DNA from: Bradyrhizobium_A sp052115025
GTDB lineage: Bacteria > Pseudomonadota > Alphaproteobacteria > Rhizobiales > Xanthobacteraceae
Assembly: GCF_052115025.1 (NCBI RefSeq)
Contig: NZ_JBFRFW010000012.1
Coordinates: forward strand, 62,001 to 126,000
Direction of reading: 5' to 3'
Length of the DNA: 64,000 nucleotides
In this document: positions 26,003-34,277 of the stretch, in pieces
How the letters are laid out: each line of letters opens with the position of its first letter
How positions within the stretch are numbered: the first letter of the stretch is position 1
The notes under the pieces: generated by a model
Told to the model about the DNA's origin: nothing
Database searches by the model: none
Seen by the model: the letters and a program-made list of their open reading frames with translations, nothing else
Translations under genes and position numbers: made by a program

Positions 26003-26104
26003 ATGCCTCTCGACAGCCTTCTGGTGACCGCCGCGGTCGTTCTCGTCTTTGTCGCCTTTGGCAGCGCAGTCGCCTGGGCCGATCATCGCACCCGCAAGCT
26101 CTGA
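26003..26104 (+). CDS. 33-residue single-span membrane protein with FNR box
   Basis: A short ORF starts MPLDSLLVTAAVVLVFVAFG, with one transmembrane helix covering residues 5-25 and a polar basic tail ending DHRTRKL. The ribosome site AAGGAGA is 8-9 bases upstream. An FNR/FixK box lies 54 bases upstream and a good terminator downstream, so it is a complete transcription unit. Single-helix proteins of this size often join respiratory complexes. That role is an inference only. Confidence 0.75.
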   Translation: MPLDSLLVTAAVVLVFVAFGSAVAWADHRTRKL

Positions 26105-26168
26105 GCGAGCGCCCCGTTCCCACATCCCCACGGCGGCGGCCCTGTGGCCGCCCCGCCGAGACCTTGAC

Positions 26169-26201
26169 GCCCCGCCTGTCTCCGCTGGTGGGGCTTTTTT
26201 T
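26169..26201 (+). terminator. Rho-independent terminator after the 33-residue gene
   Basis: Imperfect arms GCCCCGCCTG and CTGGTGGGGC enclose a 6-base loop and are followed by a run of T (26195-26201). Confidence 0.8.
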
Positions 26202-26208
26202 ATCGCCG

Positions 26209-26249
26209 GATCAAATTCCGCATCGCGCAAATCGCCCCGATCAAATTCC
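26209..26249 (+). repeat. Direct repeat in the upstream region of the branched-chain binding protein
   Basis: GATCAAATTCC occurs at 26209-26219 and 26239-26249, start-to-start 30 bases apart (about three helix turns). This could be a pair of regulator sites or a chance duplication. The 26105-26412 stretch otherwise holds only the terminator. Confidence 0.45.
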
Positions 26250-26412
26250 CCACGGCGAACATCTGACCTGCCGGCAGGCCCGCTGCGGCGAAGGGTCGTC
26301 CTCCACGCACCGCAGCATCGCGCCCTGACTGTTGGCCGGAGCCTGCACGCGTATTAGCCTGCACCACAACAAGGAGGCCGCGAAGCCGGCCCCTGTCAGG
26401 GGAGGACGTGTC

Positions 26413-26478
26413 ATGCCCATTCCGTGTCACGCGGCCAGTGCCAGACAACAACCAAGCCGAGGAGACGACCACCGATGA
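26413..26478 (+). CDS. Possible 21-residue leader peptide upstream of the binding protein
   Basis: An ORF from ATG 26413 with a strong, well-spaced GGGGAGGA site reads MPIPCHAASARQQPSRGDDH plus Arg. Its TGA overlaps the ATG of the next gene (ATGA at 26475-26478). This arrangement suggests translational coupling or leader-peptide control. No conservation evidence is available here, so it remains a candidate. Confidence 0.35.
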   Translation: MPIPCHAASARQQPSRGDDHR

Positions 26479-27692
26479 GCAGGCTCGACCGACGCACCTT
26501 CATCGCCACCGCCGCCGCTACCGCCGCGTTCGGCGCCTCGACGCGGCGCGTGCGCGCGGCGCACTACGATCCCGGCGCCAGCGACACCGAGATCAAGCTG
26601 GGCCAGACCATTCCGCACAGCGGCCCCGGCTCGCTCTATGGTGTGCTCGGCCGCACCGGCCTCGCCTATTTCGACATGCTCAACCAGAAGGGCGGCATCA
26701 ACGGCCGCAAGATCACCTTCCTCACCCTCGACGATTCCTACAGCGCGCCGAAATGCGTCGAGGCGACGCGCCGCCTCGTCGAGCAGGAGGAGGTGCTGGC
26801 GCTGTTCGGCTCGCTCGGCACCGCGCCGCAGACCGCCGTGCACAAATACCTCAACAGCAAGGGCGTGCCGCAGCTGCTGCTCAATACCGGCGCGTCGAAG
26901 TGGAATGATCCGAAGACCTACAAATGGACCACGGCCGGGCTGCCGCTCTACCCCACCGAGGCGCGCATCCTCGCCCGCCATGTGCTCAACGTGAAGCCGA
27001 ACGCCAGGGTCGGCATCCTCTACCAGAACGACGACTTCGGCCGCGACTTCCTCGGCCCGTTCAAGAAAGTGCTGGCGGACGCCGGCGGCAAGGCCCAGGT
27101 GGTCATGGAGACCACCTACGACCTCACCGACCCGACCATCGACTCCCAGCTCATCAACCTGTCGAAGTCCGGCGCCGACGTGTTCTACAACATCACCACC
27201 GGCAAGGCGACGTCGCAGTCGATCCGCAAGGTCGCCGAGCTCGGCTGGAAGCCGCTGCACCTGCTGTCCGCCGGCTCGACCGGCCGCTCGATCCTCAATG
27301 CCGCCGGCCTCGAGAACGCCGCCGGCATCGTCTCCATCAGCTACATCAAGGACTACGGCGCGCCGCGCTGGGCCAGCGATGCCGACGTCATGGCGTTCGA
27401 CGAGTTGCGCAAGAAATCGCTGCCCAATGTCGACCCCGACAACAGCATTGCCTTCGTCGGCTACGGCCAGGCGGTGACCATGGCCGAGATCCTGCGCCGC
27501 TGCGGCGACGAACTGACCCGCGCCAATGTCATGAAGCAGGCGACGACGCTCGCCGGCTTCCGCGCGCCGCACTTCCTCGACGGCATCAGCTACAGCTACA
27601 CGCCCGACGACTACACCTCGATCAAGACGCTCTTCATCCAGGTCTTCAACGGCAAGGACTGGGAGATTTCAGACAAGCCGGTCACCGAGTGA
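26475..27692 (+). CDS. Orphan branched-chain-amino-acid-type ABC substrate-binding protein
   Basis: A 405-residue protein with a twin-arginine signal (RLDRRTFIATAAATAAFGAS). The periplasmic-binding fold is of the LivJ type, with EIKLGQTIPHSGPGSLYGVL, NQKGGINGRKITFLTLDDSY and ALFGSLGTAPQTAVHKYLNS. Rhodopseudomonas and Bradyrhizobium carry many such proteins for aromatic or fatty acids, so the ligand need not be an amino acid. No livHMGF permease genes lie adjacent. The start at MSRLDRRTF puts the RR motif at residues 6-7. Confidence 0.9.
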   Translation: MSRLDRRTFIATAAATAAFGASTRRVRAAHYDPGASDTEIKLGQTIPHSGPGSLYGVLGRTGLAYFDMLNQKGGINGRKITFLTLDDSYSAPKCVEATRRLVEQEEVLALFGSLGTAPQTAVHKYLNSKGVPQLLLNTGASKWNDPKTYKWTTAGLPLYPTEARILARHVLNVKPNARVGILYQNDDFGRDFLGPFKKVLADAGGKAQVVMETTYDLTDPTIDSQLINLSKSGADVFYNITTGKATSQSIRKVAELGWKPLHLLSAGSTGRSILNAAGLENAAGIVSISYIKDYGAPRWASDADVMAFDELRKKSLPNVDPDNSIAFVGYGQAVTMAEILRRCGDELTRANVMKQATTLAGFRAPHFLDGISYSYTPDDYTSIKTLFIQVFNGKDWEISDKPVTE

Positions 27693-27731
27693 CTGGCTGC
27701 CCCATGCGCCGGCGCGTCACGCGCGTCATGA

Positions 27732-27776
27732 TGAAGCGTGCGGCGGCGTCGCCGCGCGCTTCAGCCTTAATTTTGG
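27732..27776 (+). terminator. Probable terminator after the binding protein gene
   Basis: Arms TGAAGCGTGCGGC (27732-27744) and GCCGCGCGCTTCA (27751-27763), with one U-G pair, are followed by GCCTTAATTTT. The rest of the 27693-28029 gap shows nothing I can name. Confidence 0.65.
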
Positions 27777-28029
27777 GTTGCCCTGCCGCGACCACGGGCA
27801 GGCGACCGCGGCGACGACCCTTTATGCAGAACTTTCAACATGCTATCGTCGCCGCGCGCCACGGCGGCACATGCCGCGGCGCGCGATACGGACCACGAAC
27901 GATCACAAACGAAAAACACGAAGTCGAGCATTGTCTTGCGGCGGACCGACTTCCCCTTCGCAGCACGATGCTCCACGCAAATGCGGTCGGGGCTTGTCGC
28001 TGATGGGGCTGCCGTAGACACAGGGCAGC

Positions 28030-31000
28030 ATGGTGGCGGGCGGCATTACCATTCCTTGCGTTCATTGCGGCTTCGCAATGGGACCGGCGGTGCGTTTCTG
28101 CGGCGGCTGCGGCCGGCCCAAGACGCTGCCGAGCGCGTTCGGCCACCATGCCCAGACCTTCCTGCAGTCCAGCGTGCCCGCCGGCCTCGCCCGCCACATC
28201 CAGCGCTCCGGCAACGCCATTCTCGGCGAGCGCAAGCACGTCTCCGTGGTGTTCGCCGACATTCTCGACTCGACCGCGCTGATCGACAGCCTCGATCCCG
28301 AGGAGGCGCTCGGCGTGCTGGCGCCGCTGCTGCGCCTCCTGATGGACGCGGTGCATCAGCATGACGGCTTCGTCAACCAGACGCTCGGCGACGGCATCAT
28401 GGCGCTGTTCGGCGCGCCGATCGCCAGCGAAGACCATGCGGTGCAGGCCTGTCATGCCGCGATCGCGATGCGCACGGCGGTGCAAGACCACAACCGCCGG
28501 ACCGGCGCGTCGATCGCCATCCGCATCGGCATCAATTCCGGCGAGGTGGTGATCCACTCGATCGGCAGCAATCTCGCCATGAACTACGACGCCGTCGGCA
28601 AGAGCGTGCATCTCGCCGCGCGCATGGAGGAGATCGCCAGCCGCGACACCATCGTGCTGTCCGGCGATACCCATCGTCTCGCCGAAGGTTTCATCAAGGC
28701 GACGCGCCGCGGCCCGGTGAAGGTCAAGGGCGTCACCGAGCCGGTGGAAGCCTATGAGCTGGCCGAGCTGCGCCGGCGCACGCGCTGGCAGGTGCGCTCG
28801 GCGCGTGGCCTCAGCCTGCTGGTCGGCCGCCAGGACGAGCTGCGCCAGTTCGCCGATGCGGCCGGCCGCGCTGCCGACGGCAAGGGGCAGGCCTTCCTGG
28901 TCTGCGCCGATGCCGGCCAGGGCAAGTCGCGCCTCGTCCACGACTTCATCCGCCAGCTGTCCGCCGACTGGATCGTGCTGGAGACCGCCTGCGCGCCCCA
29001 GCGCCAGACCTCGAGCTATCATCCGGTATCGACCGTGATCCGCTCGCTGTTCAGCATCGGGCCAGACGACACCCCGGCGCAGGCCACCGCGCGCACCCGC
29101 GAGGTGCTCAGGCGCTTCGGCCCGGACGCCGCGGCATTCCTGCCGGCGGTGCTATCGCTGCTCGACATCGACAGCGACGACCCCGCCTGGCGGGCGCTGG
29201 AGCCGACCGAGCGGCGCAACCGCATCAGCGCCGCGATCCGCGCGCTGGTGCTGCACCAGGAACGAATGACGCCGCTCGTCATCCTGGTCGAGGACGTGCA
29301 CTGGATCGACGCCGAGACCCGCCTCGTGCTGCAGGGCATGCTCGCCGAGCTGCGCCGGGCGCGGATCGTGCTGATCCTGACCCAGCGGCCCGAAGGCAGG
29401 GCGTTCGACCGCGGCTTCGCCCGCATCGATCTCGGCCCGCTCGACGCCGCCGCCGCGCATCAGTTGCTCGACTGGCTGATGGGCCGCGATGCCAGCCTCA
29501 TTCCGGTCAAGCGCACCCTGCTGGCGCAGGCGCAGGGCAATCCACTGTTCCTGGAAGAGCTGGTGCAGGCGCTGCGCGACCACAACGTGCTCGACGGCCA
29601 GCCCGGCAATTTCCGGGTCGCCTCGCCGTCGCTGCGCATCGACATCCCCCAGACCATCGCCTCCGTGCTCGCCGCCCGCATCGACCTGCTCGATGGCCTG
29701 CCCAAGACGTTGCTGCAGACCTCGGCGGTGATCGGTAGCGACGTCTCGCTCGCGCTGCTGTCCGGCATGGTCGGCGTCGCCCCCGACGCGCTTGCCGGCG
29801 AGCTCGACATCCTCGAGCATGCCGACTTCCTGCGCCGCAACAAGACCGGCGCGCCGGCGGAATATTCCTTCAAGCACCAGCTGACCCGCGAGGTCGCCTA
29901 CAACACCATGCTGCTGGGGCTGCGCCGCTCGCTGCACGCGAGGGCCGTGGAGCTGATCGAGAGCCGCTTCGCCGACCGCCTCGATGCGCATATCGACCGC
30001 CTCGCAGACCATGCCTTCCTCGCCGGCCTGTGGGACAAGGCGATCCCCTACCAGCTGCGCAGCTGCCGCCGCGCGCTCAAGCGCGGCGCCTACCACGACG
30101 CCATCAGCATCTTCGAGCGCGGCCTGGAGACCCTCGACCGCTGGCCGCCGTCGCCGCTGCGCAGCAAGACCGAGCTCGATTTCCGCCTCGCGGTGGTGAT
30201 CGCGCTCGAGCCGCTGGGCCAGCACCGCCGCATCGCCGAGGTGCTGCGCGAGGCGCAGCGCCTCGCCTATGCGCTCGGTGATCCGCTGCGCATGGCGGCG
30301 GTGGACTTCCAGCTCGCCACCGCGCTGTGGCGGCTCGGCGAGCACGACGCGGCGATGGCCGCGGCGGACGCCGCCACCGCGACCTCCGCACGCATCGCCA
30401 TCCCCGCGATGACCTTTGCCGCGCCATTCGCCATCGGCATGGTGCAGCACGAGACCGGCGCCTTCGCCGCCTCGGTCGCGACCCATGAGCAGTGTTTCCA
30501 GCACGAGACCGCGGAGCTCGACGAAAAGCGCGCCGGCTGGGCCGCCTTTCCGACCGTGATGCTGCGCACGTTCCTCGCCGACTCGCTGATCGAGCTCGGC
30601 GAGTTCGACCGCGCCGACCTGCACGCCAGCGAGGCGAGCCGGCGCGCGGAGGCGGCCAACCACGCCTATTCGCGCGCCAACATCAACCATGTGCTGGGAC
30701 GGCTGCGCACCGCGCAGGGCCGGCCGCACGAGGCGATCGCGCTGCTCAAGCAGGGCTGGCAGGACTGCCTCGACCGCGACATGGTGCAGATGTACCCGGT
30801 GTTCGCCGCCCGGCTCGGCGAGGCCTATCTCGCCGCCGGTGATCTCGCCGCCGCGCTCGACATCATGGCGGCGCCGGAACAGCTCGACGTGCCGCTCGCC
30901 GAGCATGCGTTCGGCTGGCGCTACCTGTTCGTCGCGCAGGGGCGCGCCTATCTCGCCGCCGGCCGGACCGACGAGGCGCGCCATGTCGCGGAGCGCGCGC

Positions 31001-31206
31001 TGGCGCTCGCGATCGAGCGCGGCGAGCCGCCGCAGCAGGCCTATGCGCTGAAGCTGCTGGGCGACATCGCGCTGGCGACCGACGCGCCGGAGGCGGCCGA
31101 TCATCTGCAGCGCGCCCGCGCCCTCGCCCGCCAGTGCGGCATGCAGCCGCTGGACGAAGCCTGCGCTGCCGCGCTCGCGACGGCGAACACCGGCGCGCGC
31201 TCCTAA
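28030..31206 (+). CDS. Zinc-ribbon / class III nucleotide cyclase / AAA-type ATPase / TPR signalling protein
   Basis: A 1058-residue multidomain protein. Residues 10-28 form a CxxC...CxxC zinc ribbon (CVHCGFAMGPAVRFCGGCG). Residues ~68-245 are a class III cyclase domain with VVFADILDSTALIDSLDP and LGDGIMALFGAP carrying the two metal aspartates. Residues ~260-560 are an ATPase with a Walker A-like CADAGQGKSRLV and Walker B ILVEDVHWID. The rest is helical repeats (TPR-like). It resembles the CyaA/guanylate cyclase-ATPase-TPR fusions abundant in Bradyrhizobium. It is cytoplasmic, with no membrane span. Probably active as a cyclase, though the substrate base cannot be told. Confidence 0.88.
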   Translation: MVAGGITIPCVHCGFAMGPAVRFCGGCGRPKTLPSAFGHHAQTFLQSSVPAGLARHIQRSGNAILGERKHVSVVFADILDSTALIDSLDPEEALGVLAPLLRLLMDAVHQHDGFVNQTLGDGIMALFGAPIASEDHAVQACHAAIAMRTAVQDHNRRTGASIAIRIGINSGEVVIHSIGSNLAMNYDAVGKSVHLAARMEEIASRDTIVLSGDTHRLAEGFIKATRRGPVKVKGVTEPVEAYELAELRRRTRWQVRSARGLSLLVGRQDELRQFADAAGRAADGKGQAFLVCADAGQGKSRLVHDFIRQLSADWIVLETACAPQRQTSSYHPVSTVIRSLFSIGPDDTPAQATARTREVLRRFGPDAAAFLPAVLSLLDIDSDDPAWRALEPTERRNRISAAIRALVLHQERMTPLVILVEDVHWIDAETRLVLQGMLAELRRARIVLILTQRPEGRAFDRGFARIDLGPLDAAAAHQLLDWLMGRDASLIPVKRTLLAQAQGNPLFLEELVQALRDHNVLDGQPGNFRVASPSLRIDIPQTIASVLAARIDLLDGLPKTLLQTSAVIGSDVSLALLSGMVGVAPDALAGELDILEHADFLRRNKTGAPAEYSFKHQLTREVAYNTMLLGLRRSLHARAVELIESRFADRLDAHIDRLADHAFLAGLWDKAIPYQLRSCRRALKRGAYHDAISIFERGLETLDRWPPSPLRSKTELDFRLAVVIALEPLGQHRRIAEVLREAQRLAYALGDPLRMAAVDFQLATALWRLGEHDAAMAAADAATATSARIAIPAMTFAAPFAIGMVQHETGAFAASVATHEQCFQHETAELDEKRAGWAAFPTVMLRTFLADSLIELGEFDRADLHASEASRRAEAANHAYSRANINHVLGRLRTAQGRPHEAIALLKQGWQDCLDRDMVQMYPVFAARLGEAYLAAGDLAAALDIMAAPEQLDVPLAEHAFGWRYLFVAQGRAYLAAGRTDEARHVAERALALAIERGEPPQQAYALKLLGDIALATDAPEAADHLQRARALARQCGMQPLDEACAAALATANTGARS

Positions 31207-31234
31207 CGGGCGTGGCGCGCCCGATCGCGCCGTG

Positions 31235-32746
31235 TCACTGCGGCCTGACCGCAGCAACAGCATCGAGAAGCGCCTCGACGCGCGTCATCTGCTCGAGCGA
31301 CCAGATTGTCTGAATCAGGGCCTTGCCCGCGGCGGCGGATGCCCGCGGCCCGACATTGCGCCAGAACTTCGCCTCGATATCAGCCCGGGTGAGCGGGCGG
31401 CGTGGCGATCCCGGCAGGTCGTCGACCTGTTCAGTGAGCACTTCGCCAGAGCGCAGGGTCACCACGACGCGGTTGGGGATTTGTCGGGGATAAAGCGCCG
31501 TCAGGGTCGGATCTTCCGCGATCGTGATCTTCGCCATCAGCGCCCGGACATCGGCAGCGGCAAGCCGCTCCGGCGCATAACTGTCGTTGGTGATGGTGCC
31601 ATCGAGCAGCGCACGGGCCACGATATAGGGCATGCTGTGATCGGCGGTCTCCTTCGTCGCCGGCGCCCACACGTCCGGCCCGGTCGCCGTCTGCCGGTAG
31701 CCGAACTGGGTCGTTGCGACGCTCACCTTCGCGATCGCGCCGCGATCGCTGATCTTGCCCGACAGGCGAATGGCCGCCTCCACCGCCGTCAGGGTGTGGC
31801 CCTGGGCGGGATATGGCTTGACCAGCACATCATTGATGCGGAAGGGCCGGCCATGGCCGCCGAAGCTCGCGGTGTCGATCACGATCGGCTCGCCCGCTAC
31901 CTGGGTGTTCAATCCGAACCGCCCCTCGAAAATCGGGCTCGGGCCGGTGATGCCTTCGCGAGCGAGGATGGCCGCGAACACGCCGTGGCGCGACGCCGAG
32001 GCGTCCGCGAGGCCCTTCCAGTTCGACAGCACCTGGACGCGCGTCTGGTTCATGGCGACGTGATCGACCAGCGCGATATTGACCGCCTCGGTCAGGCGTT
32101 TGACCGAAAGCCCCATCAGCTTGCCCGCAGCGAGCGCCGCGGTGACCACGCCATAAGTCGTGTTGTCCCAACCACGGGCATTGAGCGAGACGGCGTCGAA
32201 CAGCCGGCACTCGATCTCGTAGGCCGCAACGATCGCCACGATGACATCGCGGACCGATCGGCCCTCGGCCTCGGCGACTGCAAGGCACACCGACACGAAA
32301 TGGCTGGGGTGGCCGACCTCCCTGGAGGCATAGCCGTCGTTGAGGTCGTAGTAGCGGATCGCGGCGCCATTCGCGAACGCCGCCATCTCCGTGCCAACGC
32401 GATGCCGCGTGCCGATCAGCGTGGCCTTGCCGTCCCCGGCCGCGCGGGCGATGCGATAGCAGCTGGCGACGACAGGCTCATCGAGCGCGGCGAGCGCACA
32501 GCCGAAGGTGTCGACGAGGCGGAGCTTCACCGCCTCCAGGGTGGTGGCATCGATATCGGCATAGCCGAGCCCATCGACATAGGCGGCCAGCCGCGCCGCC
32601 AGGGGCGGCCCTTCTCCGCCGCCCGGCGACGGCGCGGCCGGCTGCGCCTGGCTTTGGCTTTGATTGTCGCCGGTGATCGCAACGGCGGCCGTCAGCGTTG
32701 CCGCCGCCGTCATAAATCGACGTCTGTCCATCAGGATGTTGAACAT
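31235..32746 (-). CDS. MmgE/PrpD-family protein with predicted Tat signal, copy 1
   Basis: A 503-residue protein. The leader MFNILMDRRRFMTAAATLTA is Tat-like and is followed by a Gln/Ser/Pro-rich linker. The rest is a full MmgE/PrpD fold, with DTFGCALAALDEPVVA, YYDLNDGYASREVGHPS, SFGGHGRPFRINDVLVKPYP and DHSMPYIVARALLDG. The family includes 2-methylcitrate dehydratase and cis-aconitate decarboxylase. Those enzymes are cytoplasmic, so the signal is unusual. It is the last gene of the leftward operon and 59 bases from the second copy. The substrate is unknown. Confidence 0.88.
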   Translation of the reverse strand: MFNILMDRRRFMTAAATLTAAVAITGDNQSQSQAQPAAPSPGGGEGPPLAARLAAYVDGLGYADIDATTLEAVKLRLVDTFGCALAALDEPVVASCYRIARAAGDGKATLIGTRHRVGTEMAAFANGAAIRYYDLNDGYASREVGHPSHFVSVCLAVAEAEGRSVRDVIVAIVAAYEIECRLFDAVSLNARGWDNTTYGVVTAALAAGKLMGLSVKRLTEAVNIALVDHVAMNQTRVQVLSNWKGLADASASRHGVFAAILAREGITGPSPIFEGRFGLNTQVAGEPIVIDTASFGGHGRPFRINDVLVKPYPAQGHTLTAVEAAIRLSGKISDRGAIAKVSVATTQFGYRQTATGPDVWAPATKETADHSMPYIVARALLDGTITNDSYAPERLAAADVRALMAKITIAEDPTLTALYPRQIPNRVVVTLRSGEVLTEQVDDLPGSPRRPLTRADIEAKFWRNVGPRASAAAGKALIQTIWSLEQMTRVEALLDAVAAVRPQ

Positions 32747-32805
32747 GTGCTCGACCTTCCAGAAATGAAATGCAACGCAGACGCCGGGATCACGCGCAGG
32801 CGACC

Positions 32806-34275
32806 TCAGCTCTTGACGACCAGCAGCTCGAACAGGCGGTCGAGCTTGTCCTGGCGTTCGAGGGCCCAGAGATAGTCCAGCACCTCGCGCTGATGCGCTT
32901 CGGACCACACCCTGGCGACGTTGCGCTTGAACTTCTGCTCGAAGTCGCTGCGCTGCATCGGCATGCCGATGAACCCCGGCAGCGCATCGACCTGATGCGA
33001 GACCGTGCGCCCATCGGTCAGCGTCGCGGTCACACGGTTGGGCAGCGCCTTCGGCGTCATGGCGGTCAACGCCTCATCCGGCTTCACCGTGATCTTCGCC
33101 ATCAGGGCGCGCACCGCCGGATCGCGGATGGCCGCCGGCGTATAACTGTCGTTGGTGATGTCGCGGTCGAGCATGGCGCGCGCCACGACATAAGGCAGGC
33201 TGTGGTCGGCGGTCTCCTTGGTCTCCGGCTTCCATTTCTCCGGATCCTTGCCCGCGGACATATAGGTGAAGTTCACGGTGGCGACCTCGATCGCCTGGAT
33301 GCGGCCGAGATCGCCGACCTCCGCCGCGACCTTCGCGGCCGCGGGGATCGCGGTCAACGTGCCGCCCTGCGCCGGATAGAGCTTCACGCCGCAATCGTTG
33401 ATGCGAAAGCGGCCGCCGCGGCCGCCGAACGCATCGACGTCGAGTTCGAACGGCCCGGACACCTGCTTGAACAGCCCGGCATTGCCCTCGAAGATCGACG
33501 ACGGCCCGGTGACGCCGCGCCGCGCCAGCAACGCAGCGAACACGCCGTTGCGCGCCGCGTTGGCGTCGGCGATCCCCTTCCAATCCGACAGCACCTGCAC
33601 CCGCGTCTGGTTGAGCGCGAGATGGCCGCTGATGGCCAGGTTGACCGCCTGCGCCAGTTGCCCGGGCGGCATCGCCATCAGCTTGCCCGCCGCGAGCGCC
33701 GAGGCCGGCAGGCTGTAGATCGGATGGTCCCAGCCGCGCCGCGTCAGTTCGGCCGCATCCATCAGGCGGCAGGCGATCTCGTAGGCGAGCACGGTTGACA
33801 GCAGCAGGTCGCGGCCGCCGCGTGCCTCGGCCTCGGCGATCGCAAGGCATGCCGTGATGTTATCGCTGGGATGGCCGGGCTCGCGGCCGACATAGACATC
33901 GTTGAAATCGTAGTAGCGCACCGCGACGCCGTTGGCGAAGGCCGCAAGATCCGGGCTGGTGCGCTGCGTCGTGCCGATCACCGTCGCGGGGCCGCCGGGC
34001 AGCGCCAGGGCGACCTCGCGGCAGGCGCGCACCGGCGTTTCGCCGAACGCGGCGATGCCACAGCCGATGGCATCGATGAGATGCGCCTTCGCCGTCTCCA
34101 GGGTCGCCGCGTCCAGCGCGTCGAACCCGGTGCCGGCGACATAGGCGCCGAGCCGCTCGGCGATCGTCGGCGGCGCAGCCGCCGCGCCCTCGGCGGCGGT
34201 CGCCGCGCGCGACAGCATGGCGGCTGTGCCGGCGATAGCGCCGATGGCAGAACGCCGGTCGATCAATCGTGTCAT
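32806..34275 (-). CDS. MmgE/PrpD-family protein with predicted Tat/Sec signal, copy 2
   Basis: A 489-residue paralogue of the neighbouring gene. The leader MTRLIDRRSAIGAIAGTAAM ends near ATAA|EG. The fold motifs are YYDFNDVYVGREPGHPSDNI, FGGRGGRFRINDCGVKLYPA and DHSLPYVVARAMLDRDITND. Two ATGs lie 6 bases apart. The ribosome site GCAGGAG is well spaced only for the one at 34275. The gene begins 2 bases after the IclR stop, so it is in the operon. The two copies keep the same core motifs but differ widely elsewhere, which suggests an old duplication and possibly different substrates or a heteromer. Confidence 0.88.
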   Translation of the reverse strand: MTRLIDRRSAIGAIAGTAAMLSRAATAAEGAAAAPPTIAERLGAYVAGTGFDALDAATLETAKAHLIDAIGCGIAAFGETPVRACREVALALPGGPATVIGTTQRTSPDLAAFANGVAVRYYDFNDVYVGREPGHPSDNITACLAIAEAEARGGRDLLLSTVLAYEIACRLMDAAELTRRGWDHPIYSLPASALAAGKLMAMPPGQLAQAVNLAISGHLALNQTRVQVLSDWKGIADANAARNGVFAALLARRGVTGPSSIFEGNAGLFKQVSGPFELDVDAFGGRGGRFRINDCGVKLYPAQGGTLTAIPAAAKVAAEVGDLGRIQAIEVATVNFTYMSAGKDPEKWKPETKETADHSLPYVVARAMLDRDITNDSYTPAAIRDPAVRALMAKITVKPDEALTAMTPKALPNRVTATLTDGRTVSHQVDALPGFIGMPMQRSDFEQKFKRNVARVWSEAHQREVLDYLWALERQDKLDRLFELLVVKS

Positions 34276-34277
34276 GG

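Noticed and set aside
29152..31263. 703-codon open frame antisense to the cyclase/ATPase gene
   Set aside because: Composition is Arg/Gln/His/Ala-rich, typical of antisense frames in high-GC DNA, and the plus-strand protein has clear domains.
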